Source: Burkholderiales bacterium (GTDB taxonomy: Bacteria; Pseudomonadota; Gammaproteobacteria; Burkholderiales; Burkholderiaceae_C). From it: a stretch of DNA of 64,000 bases. Shown here one piece after another: positions 16,448 to 24,974 of this stretch. Positions within the stretch are counted from its first letter, which is position 1; every line of letters starts with the position of its first letter. Location of the stretch: positions 21,523 to 85,522 of the forward strand of contig RXJQ01000036.1 in assembly GCA_003963115.1 (NCBI GenBank), read 5' to 3'. The position numbers and the translations under genes are program-made. Under the pieces are notes generated by a model. It was not told where the DNA came from. It saw only the letters and a list, made by a program, of their open reading frames with translations, and did not search any database.

Positions 16448-17545
16448 ATGAGCCAACACGTCAACCCCAACCGCATGAGCGATGCGCAGAAGTCCGAGCA
16501 CATCCGGGCGGTGGTCCTGCAAGCTGGTGTCGAGCTGCGCCAGCGTCATCCCTGGCTGCGCCATCAGGATGCCATCGGCGTCACGGTGATGACCGTGTCC
16601 CTGCTGGGCATGATCGCCAGTGGCTGGGCCTACATCGCCGGGCAGATTCCCTGGTGGGTCTGCGTGCCGGTCACGGCCATCTTCGCGTCCTTCATCCACG
16701 AGCTGGAGCACGACCTCATCCACCAGATGTACTTCCGTGACAAGCCCTGGGCCAACAGCCTGATGCTGGGCATTGGTTGGGTGGCGCGGGCCAGCACCGT
16801 CAGCCCCTTCGTGCGCCGCAAGCTGCACTTGCATCACCACAAGGTGTCGGGCACCGAGTCGGACCTGGAAGAGCGCGGCATCACCAATGGCGAGCGCTGG
16901 GGCATTCGCCGCCTGCTGATGACGGCCGACAACCTGCTGGGCATCATGCTGCGCCCCGAGACGATGCGCAAAGCGCTGTTCGCCTATGTGAAGGCGCAAA
17001 AGCCTCGTGACAAGCAGGAGTTCACCAGCCTGGTGCGCGAACAGGCGTCTGCCTTCTTCCCCATCGGCACGCTCTACAACCTGGTCTTCCACGCCTGGCT
17101 GGCCTTGCATCTCTTCGCCTGGGTGGCCCCCTTGCTGGGCTACACCGGCCCCGGTTGGCTGGGCGGCGTGCTCGAGAAGTTGGATGTATTGGGCGTGGTG
17201 TACATGCTGCCCAGCCTCCTGCGCACCTTCAGCATCCAGTTCATCAGCTCGAACATGCACTACTACGGCGATGTGGAGGCACGCAATGCCATGCAGCAGT
17301 GCCAGGTGCTCAACCCCTGGTGGCTGATGCCGCTGCAGCTGTTCTGCTTCAATTTCGGCAGCACGCACGCCATCCACCACTTCGCGGTGAAGGAGCCGTT
17401 CTACATCCGTCAATGGAACGCCGGCATCGCCCACAAGGTGATGCGCGAGATGGGCGTGCGCTTCAATGACTTCGGCACCTTCAAGCGGGCCAACCGCTTC
17501 CACCGCGGGCCCGCCCCGGTGCCGACACAAGTGCGCTCGGCTTGA
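16448..17545 (+). CDS. Membrane fatty acid desaturase
   Basis: This 365-residue integral membrane di-iron enzyme carries the three histidine boxes of acyl desaturases and hydroxylases: HELEHDLIHQ near residue 88, HLHHH near 126 and HAIHH near 308. Four hydrophobic helices anchor it. The enzyme should introduce double bonds into membrane acyl chains or related lipids, using electrons from a ferredoxin or cytochrome partner not seen here. An AraC regulator lies upstream on the same strand, suggesting ligand- or temperature-responsive control. The position of the double bond cannot be told from the sequence. Confidence 0.9.
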   Translation: MSQHVNPNRMSDAQKSEHIRAVVLQAGVELRQRHPWLRHQDAIGVTVMTVSLLGMIASGWAYIAGQIPWWVCVPVTAIFASFIHELEHDLIHQMYFRDKPWANSLMLGIGWVARASTVSPFVRRKLHLHHHKVSGTESDLEERGITNGERWGIRRLLMTADNLLGIMLRPETMRKALFAYVKAQKPRDKQEFTSLVREQASAFFPIGTLYNLVFHAWLALHLFAWVAPLLGYTGPGWLGGVLEKLDVLGVVYMLPSLLRTFSIQFISSNMHYYGDVEARNAMQQCQVLNPWWLMPLQLFCFNFGSTHAIHHFAVKEPFYIRQWNAGIAHKVMREMGVRFNDFGTFKRANRFHRGPAPVPTQVRSA

Positions 17546-17584
17546 TCGACAATGGGAGGCTGACGCTTCAAGCAGCCTCCCGAG

Positions 17585-18316
17585 ATGCCCCCACTACACC
17601 CGCTACAAGCTCCTGCCCTGATCCTGGCCGCCGGCCGCGGCGAACGCATGCGGCCCCTGACCGACACCACGCCCAAGCCTTTGCTGGCTGTGCAGGGCAA
17701 GCCGCTGATCGAGTGGCATCTGGAGGCGCTGGCCCGTGATGGCGTGCGCGAGGTCGTGATCAACACGGCCCATCTGGAAGACCAGTTCCCCGCCGCGCTG
17801 GGTGATGGCAGCCGCTGGGGCTTGCGCATCCGCTACTCGATGGAAGGGCGTGACCATGGCGGCGCACTGGAAACGGCCGGCGGCATCGCCAAGGCCTTGC
17901 CCATGCTGGGCGACACCTTCTGGGTGCTGGCCGGCGACGTGTTTGTGCTGGGCTTTCGGTTCGACGCGAGCGAGGCCGAGGCCTTCGCGCAAGACAGCGA
18001 CTGGGGCCGCATATGGCTGGTGCCCAACCCTGCTCATGTGCCGCAAGGTGACTTCGCCTTGAGCGATGCGGGACGTGTACTGCGCAAGGACGCGGCCCCC
18101 AGCGGCACACCGACCTACACCTACTCGACCATCGGCCTGTACCGGCCGGCCATGGTGGCGGGCATTGCGGCAGGCGAGAAAGCCGCGCTGCGCCCTAGTC
18201 TGGAGCGCGCCATTGATGCGGGCAGGCTTTCCGGGCGCCTCTACACGGGCCCCTGGGTGGACGTGGGCACGCCGCAGCGCCTGGCGGAGCTGAACGCCTT
18301 GGACGCCGTAGGTTGA
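17585..18316 (+). CDS. murU: N-acetylmuramate 1-phosphate uridylyltransferase-like nucleotidyltransferase
   Basis: This 243-residue sugar-nucleotidyltransferase has the signature LILAAGRGERMRPLTDTTPKPL near the N-terminus, with Lys in TPKPLL and the catalytic Asp in LAGDVFVL. It ends with WVDVGTPQRLAEL, typical of MurU/HddC-like enzymes. MurU makes UDP-MurNAc from MurNAc-1-phosphate in the peptidoglycan-recycling bypass with the kinase AmgK. AmgK, usually adjacent, is not in this window, so the substrate assignment rests on overall resemblance to MurU. Its stop is within ten bases of the speD start, suggesting co-transcription. Confidence 0.78.
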   Translation: MPPLHPLQAPALILAAGRGERMRPLTDTTPKPLLAVQGKPLIEWHLEALARDGVREVVINTAHLEDQFPAALGDGSRWGLRIRYSMEGRDHGGALETAGGIAKALPMLGDTFWVLAGDVFVLGFRFDASEAEAFAQDSDWGRIWLVPNPAHVPQGDFALSDAGRVLRKDAAPSGTPTYTYSTIGLYRPAMVAGIAAGEKAALRPSLERAIDAGRLSGRLYTGPWVDVGTPQRLAELNALDAVG

Positions 18317-18324
18317 CACACGTG

Positions 18325-18750
18325 ATGACCGCTGCACCCTCCCCTGGCACACCGCACCCCGCCGGCACGCACCTGACGGCCGACCTGTCGGGTTGCGCGC
18401 CAGACCACCCCTGGATGAGCCAGCCCGAGGCCTTGCGCGACGCCTGCGTGCAGGCCGTGGCGGACGTGGGCCTGCACGCCGTGGGGCAGTGCTTTCACCG
18501 TTTCTCGCCCGCGCCGGGACAAGGCCAGGCGGGCATCACCGGCGTCGTGCTGCTGGCCGAATCCCACCTGGCGGTGCACACCTGGCCGGAGCTGGGCGTG
18601 GTCACGCTCGACGTGTATGTATGCAACCTGCTGAGCGACAACGCCGAGCGGGCACAGCGTCTGATGGACCAGCTGGTGGCAGGCTTCGAGCCACGGCAGC
18701 AGGCGCGTCAGGCCATGCGGCGCGCCATACCGGACGCGGCCAGCACCTGA
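18325..18750 (+). CDS. speD: S-adenosylmethionine decarboxylase proenzyme
   Basis: The 141-residue product belongs to the small prokaryotic AdoMet decarboxylase class (SpeD/SpeH). The self-cleavage site Ser80 lies in LLAESHLAVHTWPE, with His85 and Cys100 (TLDVYVC) at the expected catalytic positions. Processing would give a pyruvoyl-containing enzyme that makes decarboxylated AdoMet, the aminopropyl donor for spermidine. ATG at 18325 is chosen; GTG at 18322 and TTG at 18313 are in frame. Its 3' end overlaps the convergent FAD-protein gene by 43 bp. It plausibly supplies the membrane aminopropyltransferase encoded at 20408-21991. Confidence 0.9.
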   Translation: MTAAPSPGTPHPAGTHLTADLSGCAPDHPWMSQPEALRDACVQAVADVGLHAVGQCFHRFSPAPGQGQAGITGVVLLAESHLAVHTWPELGVVTLDVYVCNLLSDNAERAQRLMDQLVAGFEPRQQARQAMRRAIPDAAST

Positions 18751-20411
18751 GTGGCAGCCCTCACGCCGTGCGTAAAGGCTTCTTCAAACACCGAGTAGGC
18801 CGACAGGTCGCTGTGGGCAAAGTGCACGCGCCCATGAGGCTGGGCCAAGGCAGCCAGCGCGTCGTGGCCCCTCACACCCGGCGCGGGGATGCTCATGGCG
18901 TGGCCATACCGCATCAGGTGCGCCTGACCGACCAGGCCGGGCAGGTCCGGGTGGATGCGTACCAGATCGCTGGCCACACGCTGGGCCCAGTCCTGCCAGC
19001 TGTCTTGCAGCAGGGCCTTGCGCCAGGCCTGCTCCTGCGCCCGGCTTTGGCCGCCCAGCGCCCAGTAATGGGTCAACAGCATGGGCCCGGTCACCGGTGA
19101 GAGGCTTTGATGCCGGGCATCGACATAGCCCAGCGAGGGCGCCTCGACACCCGGCACGCCCATATGCGTATACGCCACGTTGTCCCATGAGAGCGGTGCA
19201 CCGGGCCGGTCAAAGAAAGGCTTGTCCAGCAGCAGGTTGCTGACGAGCCAGGGCGCGTACTGCATGCGTGGCGCCATCTCCTGCACTGGCGGCACGGGTG
19301 TCTTGAGCAAGCGGTTCGCCACGAATAGAGGCACAGCCAGGATGAGCTGCCTGGCCACCCAGGTCTGTGCGCACTGGCGCTTGACCTGCCAGCTGCGCAC
19401 GCTCACCTCGTGGCGCCGCGCGTCGATGTCCAGCGCCACGTGCCCGGCCTGCCACCGCGAACCCAGGTCTTGCGCAAGATGACGCGTGAGCCAGCCGTTG
19501 CCCTCGGGCCAGGTGAGCACGGCATCGTGGCCTTCGCCCTGACCGGGTGCGTCGAAGCCGTGGCGGCTGGCGAAGTAGTGCAGGCCAGCCCAGGCTGACA
19601 CACGCTGCATGCCGGCGCCATAGTCATCGCGGCACACGTAATCCAGCAGCCACAGCAAGGGCTTGGAGGTGTAGTTCTTGTCTTGCAGCCATTGGGCGAA
19701 GCTTTGCTGGTCCAGCGCGGCCAGGCCTGCGTGCCAGGGGCGCTTCGTGGTCGGCACGGCGAAGCCCAGCTCCCGGGTCGCGCTGGCCACGTCTTGTGCA
19801 AAACGGCGGTACTGGGCCTGGTCTTCGGTGCTGAGGCCCTGCTGCGGCAGCAAGCCATCGAACCACTGGCCGCGCCACAGGCCGGGCTTGTCCTGCTTCG
19901 CGTCCGGCACGAAGAGGCGCTCATGCGGACTGTAACAGAGGTGGCGCTCGTCACCCACCCAACGACCATGCTCATGGCGGATCAGGCCGATCTCCTCCAG
20001 CCATTGCGCGACCTCCGTGGCATCTGGCCCCGGCATGGGCAGGTAGTGCGCACCCAGCGGACAGGGCAGCGCCCCCATCATGTGGCCGCGCGCGTTGCCG
20101 CCGGGCTGGTCTTCCAGGTCCAGCACCACCAGATCATCAAGTCCTGCCTGCATCAAGGTACGGGCCGCCGACAGTCCGGCCACGCCCGCGCCGATGATCA
20201 GGGTATGCACGCGGATGGGTTCGCCGCAGGTGGCTTGCGGTGTCTTCGCATCACGCCAGGCATGAGCACGGTCCACATGGGCTCCGACCCAGCCGCCTTG
20301 CAGGTCGGCACGCAGCAAGCTGGCTTCGTGATGCCAACAAGCGCTCAGGCCCGGCAGCAGGCAGGATGCGGTCGTGGCGGCAGACACACTCAACCATTGC
20401 CGGCGCTTCAT
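18708..20411 (-). CDS. FAD-dependent amine-oxidase-like lipoprotein
   Basis: The 567-residue product starts at MKRRQWLSV, whose ATG overlaps the stop of the upstream aminopropyltransferase gene (ATGA). The N-terminus combines a twin Arg with a lipobox LSAC (Cys25), predicting a lipoprotein, perhaps Tat-exported. A Rossmann FAD site follows (LIIGAGVAGLSAARTLMQAG, then the acidic end VLDLEDQPGGNARG), as in flavin amine oxidases and phytoene-desaturase-like proteins. The C-terminal FAD motif resembles HFAHSDLSAYSVFEEAFTHG. In this operon it may oxidise a polyamine or a polyamine-modified lipid at the envelope. The substrate is inference. Confidence 0.82.
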   Translation of the reverse strand: MKRRQWLSVSAATTASCLLPGLSACWHHEASLLRADLQGGWVGAHVDRAHAWRDAKTPQATCGEPIRVHTLIIGAGVAGLSAARTLMQAGLDDLVVLDLEDQPGGNARGHMMGALPCPLGAHYLPMPGPDATEVAQWLEEIGLIRHEHGRWVGDERHLCYSPHERLFVPDAKQDKPGLWRGQWFDGLLPQQGLSTEDQAQYRRFAQDVASATRELGFAVPTTKRPWHAGLAALDQQSFAQWLQDKNYTSKPLLWLLDYVCRDDYGAGMQRVSAWAGLHYFASRHGFDAPGQGEGHDAVLTWPEGNGWLTRHLAQDLGSRWQAGHVALDIDARRHEVSVRSWQVKRQCAQTWVARQLILAVPLFVANRLLKTPVPPVQEMAPRMQYAPWLVSNLLLDKPFFDRPGAPLSWDNVAYTHMGVPGVEAPSLGYVDARHQSLSPVTGPMLLTHYWALGGQSRAQEQAWRKALLQDSWQDWAQRVASDLVRIHPDLPGLVGQAHLMRYGHAMSIPAPGVRGHDALAALAQPHGRVHFAHSDLSAYSVFEEAFTHGVRAATQVLAASGMARRMA

Positions 20412-21991
20412 TGATGGATCCGCCCCCACTCGGCCTCGAAGGTCTGCACCAGCACCTGGTTGCTCAGGCGATTGGGCTCGGCATCCACGCGGGCCATGTC
20501 CGGCGGGAAATCGAACAAGGCGGGCAGGCTGGACGCCGTCACGAATTGCAGACCCCTTGGCAAGTTGGTGGGCATGCGCCAGGGCCGATGGTGCGCCAGC
20601 ACGAAGCCCCATTCGCCGAAGCTGGGCACGTGGGCATGGTAGGGCGTGGTCTGGAGGTCGACGGCCTCCAGCGTGCTGACCACGGTCCAGAAGCTCTTGC
20701 GGGCGATCAGCGGCGAGGTGGTCTGGATGACGGCATAGCCGCTGGCCGACAGATGCTGATCCAGCAGGGCATAGAAGGTGGTGGTATAGAGCTTGCCGAT
20801 GGCGTGGTTGGTGGGGTCTGGGAAGTCCACCACGATGACGTCATAGACCTCGTCGTGCGAGGCCAGCCAGGTGAAGGCATCGGCGTTGACCACCTTGACC
20901 TTGCTGTTGAGCAGCGAGCCCTTGTTGAGTTCGGTCAAGCGCGCATCGTGGCTGAACAAGCGGGTCATGGCCGGGTCCAGCTCGACCAGCGTGACCTGCT
21001 GCACGCTGGGGTACTTGAGGATCTCGCGCACGGCCATGCCATCGCCGCCGCCGAGCACCAGCACACGCTTGGGCGCACCCTGTGCGCTCATGGCCGGGTG
21101 GACCAGGGCCTCGTGGTAACGGTATTCATCACGCGAGGCGAATTGCAGGTTGCCGTTGAGAAACAGGCGCGTGCCGCCAAGGCCCTGCGTGATCACGATG
21201 TGCTGGTAAGGCGTGTCTTGCCGCAGCACGACGCCTTCGCCATAGAAGCTGTCTTCAGCCCAGGTGGTCAGCGGTGGTGCACCCACCATGGCTGCAGCCA
21301 GCACCACCAGGATCAGGCCGCAGGCCCAGGCATGCCCATGCCAGGCCCGCAGCTCGCTGCGAAACAGGTGCAGCACCCACACGGCCACCAGCACATTGAG
21401 CAGACCGAAGAACACGCCTGTGCGCACGATGCCCAGGTGCGGCACCAGCAGCAGCGGGAAGGCCACCGACACCACCAGGGCACCGAGGTAGTCGAAGGTC
21501 AGCACTTCCGAGACCAGGTCCTTGAGCGCGTAGCGGTGGGCAAATTGGCGCTTGAGGATGCGCATCACCAGCGGGATCTCCAGCCCCACCAGCACGCCTA
21601 TCAGCATCACCATGGCGTACAGCAAGGCCCGAAACGGCGTCGAGGCCCATGCCGGCAGCAGGCTGTTGGCCACGAACAAGGCGGCAGGCATCAGGCCGCC
21701 GAAGAGCCCCACCATCAGCTCGATGCGCAGGAAGTGCGCCACCAGCTGGCGCTCCAGATAGCGCGACAACCACGAGCCCACGCCCATGGCGAACAGGTAG
21801 GTGCCGATGACCGTGGAGAACTGCAGGATCGAGTCGCCCAGCAGGTAGCTGGCCAGGGCGCCGGCCGCCAGCTCATAGACCAGCCCGCAAGCCGCCACGA
21901 CGAAGACCGAGCCCAGCAGCGCCAGTTCGGCTGGCGCCATCCGACCGGCGGTATGGTCAGCGCTATGGCCGCGCTCCTGCTGTTCAGCCAT
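20408..21991 (-). CDS. Membrane-embedded aminopropyltransferase (spermidine synthase-like)
   Basis: The 527-residue protein has about seven transmembrane helices in residues 20-245, followed by a cytoplasmic spermidine-synthase domain. The methyltransferase-fold signature is VLVLGGGDGMAVREIL, with VTLVELDPAMTRLF and the catalytic-loop region VIVVDFPDPTNHAIGKLYTTTFY. The fold transfers aminopropyl groups from decarboxylated AdoMet to amines. The membrane part suggests a membrane-bound or lipid-linked acceptor, or polyamine transport. It overlaps DUF350 upstream and the FAD lipoprotein downstream. speD on the opposite strand probably supplies its donor. Confidence 0.88.
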   Translation of the reverse strand: MAEQQERGHSADHTAGRMAPAELALLGSVFVVAACGLVYELAAGALASYLLGDSILQFSTVIGTYLFAMGVGSWLSRYLERQLVAHFLRIELMVGLFGGLMPAALFVANSLLPAWASTPFRALLYAMVMLIGVLVGLEIPLVMRILKRQFAHRYALKDLVSEVLTFDYLGALVVSVAFPLLLVPHLGIVRTGVFFGLLNVLVAVWVLHLFRSELRAWHGHAWACGLILVVLAAAMVGAPPLTTWAEDSFYGEGVVLRQDTPYQHIVITQGLGGTRLFLNGNLQFASRDEYRYHEALVHPAMSAQGAPKRVLVLGGGDGMAVREILKYPSVQQVTLVELDPAMTRLFSHDARLTELNKGSLLNSKVKVVNADAFTWLASHDEVYDVIVVDFPDPTNHAIGKLYTTTFYALLDQHLSASGYAVIQTTSPLIARKSFWTVVSTLEAVDLQTTPYHAHVPSFGEWGFVLAHHRPWRMPTNLPRGLQFVTASSLPALFDFPPDMARVDAEPNRLSNQVLVQTFEAEWGRIHQ

Positions 21992-22208
21992 GCACCGCCG
22001 CCGCCACGATCATGCCGATGGAAAGGCACATGGCCGCCACCACGATGGCCAAGGCCATGTTCTTCTTCTCGACAATCTCGCCCCACAGGTCATAGGGCGT
22101 GATCTTGTCCACAATGATGAAGCAGATCCAGAACACGAGTACGCCGATCAGCGCAAAGGCGATCGACCCCAGGAACACGCCAGGCTTGAGCCATTCGATG
22201 TCGAACAT
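21984..22208 (-). CDS. DUF350 family membrane protein
   Basis: This 74-residue protein has two hydrophobic helices (GVFLGSIAFALIGVLVFWICFIIV, in pieces, and MALAIVVAAMCLSIGMIVAAAV) separated by DKITPYDLWGEIVEKKN, the characteristic DUF350/YjfL pattern. DUF350 proteins are inner-membrane proteins of unknown activity, often encoded beside polyamine or envelope-stress genes. It starts 9 bp after the DUF4178 gene and overlaps the aminopropyltransferase start, so it is part of the same operon. It is short, consistent with one DUF350 repeat. Confidence 0.88.
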   Translation of the reverse strand: MFDIEWLKPGVFLGSIAFALIGVLVFWICFIIVDKITPYDLWGEIVEKKNMALAIVVAAMCLSIGMIVAAAVHG

Positions 22209-22217
22209 GATGATCTC

Positions 22218-23813
22218 CTACTTGTGAAAGCCGCCGCTGTTGTAGCCGCCGTATGAACCGCCATGACTGCTGCCACCGCCTTGATTGGCACTGCATTGTT
22301 GGTACTCGCTGCTGTATTGGCCATAGTTCTCGCGCACGTCGCTGCAATCGTCGTCGCATCGGTTCATCAGCCAGACGATCGCCAGAAAAAACACAATCCA
22401 CATCAGCTGTGTCATCCATTTCTTAGGCTCCACGGAGATGGGCATGGCATCGCGCTTGAACGCCCCCACCTGCTGGGGCGCAATGCCGAACGCCTGCATG
22501 ACCGCACGCGCCTCCAATGTCTCACCAAAAGACCAGGTGATCTCACTGCCGGTCTGCTCGCGGTTGAGCAGCAGGCGGCTGTCGGAGCCCATGCCGGCGT
22601 AGTCCGAGTTGAGCGAGCGCTGGTTCTTTCGCACGGGCCAGTAGAACTCGCCCAGTACATAGGTGGTCATGGCCGTGTAGGTGTAGCGCTGGCGAAAGGT
22701 CTTGCCTTGGTAGACGAGCTTGTCGCCCTTCACGGCCGGCACGCCGGTCACCGGGCGCACGATGCTCCAGCCGTCTTGCGCATCGACCAGGAAGGCAAAG
22801 CCCTGCATGCGGTTGTAGAGCAGGTACTCGCGCCAGAAGGCCTGCTCCTCGCGTGGCCCATCGGGGGCTTCGCAGCGCTCCTGGTAGCCCACTACCTGCC
22901 AGCTGTCCGGCCTGCCATCGACCTTGAGCCTGCCGACCTTGCCCAGCGGGATCAAGGGCTCCAGCATATTGTCTTGGCGGTAGTAGGCCAGGTCGCCGCC
23001 CAGGCCCTTGCTGATGTCGATCACCGAATGGCAACTGGTGCAGACGATGGACTGGGCACTGTCGAGGCTGGGTGTGAGCGAGGTGCCGCAGTTCGGGCAT
23101 TCAATGCCCTTGGCCTTGAGCTGGCCCTCGGAGGCCTGTTTGGCATCAGGGATGCCGCTCAGGCGCAGGTCGGCCAGTTGGACCGATCGCCCCACATCCA
23201 GGCGCGGCGGCTGGGCATCGGGCTCGACCGACAGCACCTCGCCGGCCGTGTTGCGCAACTCCAGCACGGCAAAGGCCTTGCTCAGATCGGGCTTGAGCGC
23301 CAGCTCGCCTTCGGCCGCATGCACGCGGGCCTGCACACGCGAGGACAGCACCCAGGGCTGGCTGTCGATGATCACGCTTTGGCCGATCAGGCTGCTGGCC
23401 AGCTCCACCATGGGCAGCAGGCGCGAGGGCCGCCAATCAAAGGACATGACATAGGCGCCGTTGTCCTCGCTCAGGGTGCCGCTGCGGCCTGAATCGAACA
23501 GGGCATGCCATTCGGTCCAGCGCCCTTCTTCCCCCTCTGCATCGCGGTAAGCGAATTGCAGCCGACCGATCAGCGTGAAAGCGAGCCCCTGGTGCTGGCC
23601 GCGTGCGCCCAGCGCCAAGGGGCTGTGGTCATCGAACAGCTCGGCGCTCTGGCCGATTCGGCGCAGCGCATCGCCATCGCGCACCAGCGTGCTCTTGCAA
23701 AACGAGCACACGGCCATGGGCGATGCCGCCGATCGGAACTCGACCGGCGCGCCGCAGAAGGTACACGTGGATCGCCAGGCGCGTTGCGCGCCCGGTCCGC
23801 CTGTTTCGCTCAT
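22218..23813 (-). CDS. DUF4178 protein with two zinc ribbons and a C-terminal membrane anchor
   Basis: This 531-residue protein has an N-terminal zinc ribbon (CTFCGAPVEF with VCSFC), a beta-rich DUF4178 domain, a second ribbon near residue 240 (CPNCGTSL with VCTSC), a second DUF4178-like beta domain (about 280-430), a single transmembrane helix near 475-495 (LMWIVFFLAIVWLM) and a short tail rich in Cys/Asp and then Gly/Ser/His. DUF4178 has no proven activity. The gene sits between the SPFH gene (25 bp gap) and DUF350 (9 bp gap). It may be a scaffold that links the membrane enzyme to the SPFH platform. Confidence 0.85.
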   Translation of the reverse strand: MSETGGPGAQRAWRSTCTFCGAPVEFRSAASPMAVCSFCKSTLVRDGDALRRIGQSAELFDDHSPLALGARGQHQGLAFTLIGRLQFAYRDAEGEEGRWTEWHALFDSGRSGTLSEDNGAYVMSFDWRPSRLLPMVELASSLIGQSVIIDSQPWVLSSRVQARVHAAEGELALKPDLSKAFAVLELRNTAGEVLSVEPDAQPPRLDVGRSVQLADLRLSGIPDAKQASEGQLKAKGIECPNCGTSLTPSLDSAQSIVCTSCHSVIDISKGLGGDLAYYRQDNMLEPLIPLGKVGRLKVDGRPDSWQVVGYQERCEAPDGPREEQAFWREYLLYNRMQGFAFLVDAQDGWSIVRPVTGVPAVKGDKLVYQGKTFRQRYTYTAMTTYVLGEFYWPVRKNQRSLNSDYAGMGSDSRLLLNREQTGSEITWSFGETLEARAVMQAFGIAPQQVGAFKRDAMPISVEPKKWMTQLMWIVFFLAIVWLMNRCDDDCSDVRENYGQYSSEYQQCSANQGGGSSHGGSYGGYNSGGFHK

Positions 23814-23838
23814 ATCGGATCTGGCCTCAGACCCGGGT

Positions 23839-24879
23839 TCAGACCAGCTTCTTGAGCAGCTCGGCCTTCTTGGCGCTGAACTCGTCCTCGGTCAGGATGC
23901 CCTTGGCCTTGAGCTCTGCCAGCTTCTCGATGGTGGCCATGACCTCGTCGGGCTTGATGCCTGCGCCGCCCGCAGCCGTCGCACCCGTGGCCGCCTGCGC
24001 ACCCTGCAAGCCTTGCTGGATGGACTGCGCCATGACCTGGCCCAAGGCGAGGCCGGCCCCCAGCCCGGCTGCATCGCCCGCCACGCCGCTGCCCTGGCCC
24101 GATGCCGCTGCGATCGTCGGCAAGGCCTGCGCGGCCTGGTACTGCACGAACTGGCCCATGTTCTGGCCGACCATGCCCATGCCGATCTTCTGGTCGAGGA
24201 TTTTTTGCAGCTCTTCGGGCAGGGACACATTCTGGACGGTCAAGCCTTCGAGCTTGATGCCCAGTGCCTCGAAAGCCGGCGACACAGCTGTGGACAGGGC
24301 CTTGGCAAACTCGATTTGGTTGGCCGCCAGGTCCAGGAAGGGGATGCCGCTCTGGGCCACGGCATCGCTCAGGTGCTGCAAGAGCAGACCACGCAGCTGG
24401 CCATCGAGATCGGCCACGGTGTAGCTCTCGCGCGTGCCCGACACCTCGGTGTGGAACTTGCGCGGATCGGCCATGCGCACCGCGTAGTTGCCAAAGGCAC
24501 GCAGCCGCACGGCGCCGAAGTCCTTGTCGCGCAGGGTGATAGGCTGGCTGGTGCCCCAGCGCAAATCGAGCTGCTGGCGCGTGCTGAAGAAGTAGACGTC
24601 GCTCTTGAAGGGCGAGGCGAACAGCTTGTCCCAGTTCTTGAGGTTGGTCAGCAGCGGCAGGGTCTGCGTGGTGAGCTTGTGCGTGCCGGGGCCGAAAAGG
24701 TCGGCCACCTTGCCCTCGTTCACGAACAGGGCCATCTGCGACTCGCGCACCACCAGGGTCGCGCCCGTCTGGATTTCGCGGTCCTCAAAGGGGTAGCGCC
24801 AGGCCAGCACGCCGTCGGTGGATTCGGTCCACTCGATGACGTCGATGAACTGTTTCTTGATGAAATCGACCAATCCCAT
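23839..24879 (-). CDS. SPFH (virion-core-protein-like) protein with SHOCT tail
   Basis: The 346-residue protein starts at MGLVDFIKKQFIDVIEW and carries an SPFH/band-7 domain of the YdjI or 'virion core protein' type (residues 30-210, including GPGTHKLTTQTLPLL and VQNVSLPEELQKIL). An Ala/Gly/Gln-rich linker follows, and a C-terminal SHOCT module (IEKLAELKAKGILTEDEFSAKKAELLKKL). It has no transmembrane helix, so it may assemble on the membrane. It is the first gene of the five-gene operon, and its promoter must lie in the 95 bp before the divergent gene at 24975. It is probably the assembly platform of the system. Confidence 0.88.
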   Translation of the reverse strand: MGLVDFIKKQFIDVIEWTESTDGVLAWRYPFEDREIQTGATLVVRESQMALFVNEGKVADLFGPGTHKLTTQTLPLLTNLKNWDKLFASPFKSDVYFFSTRQQLDLRWGTSQPITLRDKDFGAVRLRAFGNYAVRMADPRKFHTEVSGTRESYTVADLDGQLRGLLLQHLSDAVAQSGIPFLDLAANQIEFAKALSTAVSPAFEALGIKLEGLTVQNVSLPEELQKILDQKIGMGMVGQNMGQFVQYQAAQALPTIAAASGQGSGVAGDAAGLGAGLALGQVMAQSIQQGLQGAQAATGATAAGGAGIKPDEVMATIEKLAELKAKGILTEDEFSAKKAELLKKLV

Positions 24880-24974
24880 GGTGCTCTCCCGCAGCGTAGT
24901 GGGCGTGATCTTACCCAGATCCCCCGCTCTCCAGTAAAATCGCCCCCTCGACCAACAGCCCCTGGATCTACACC

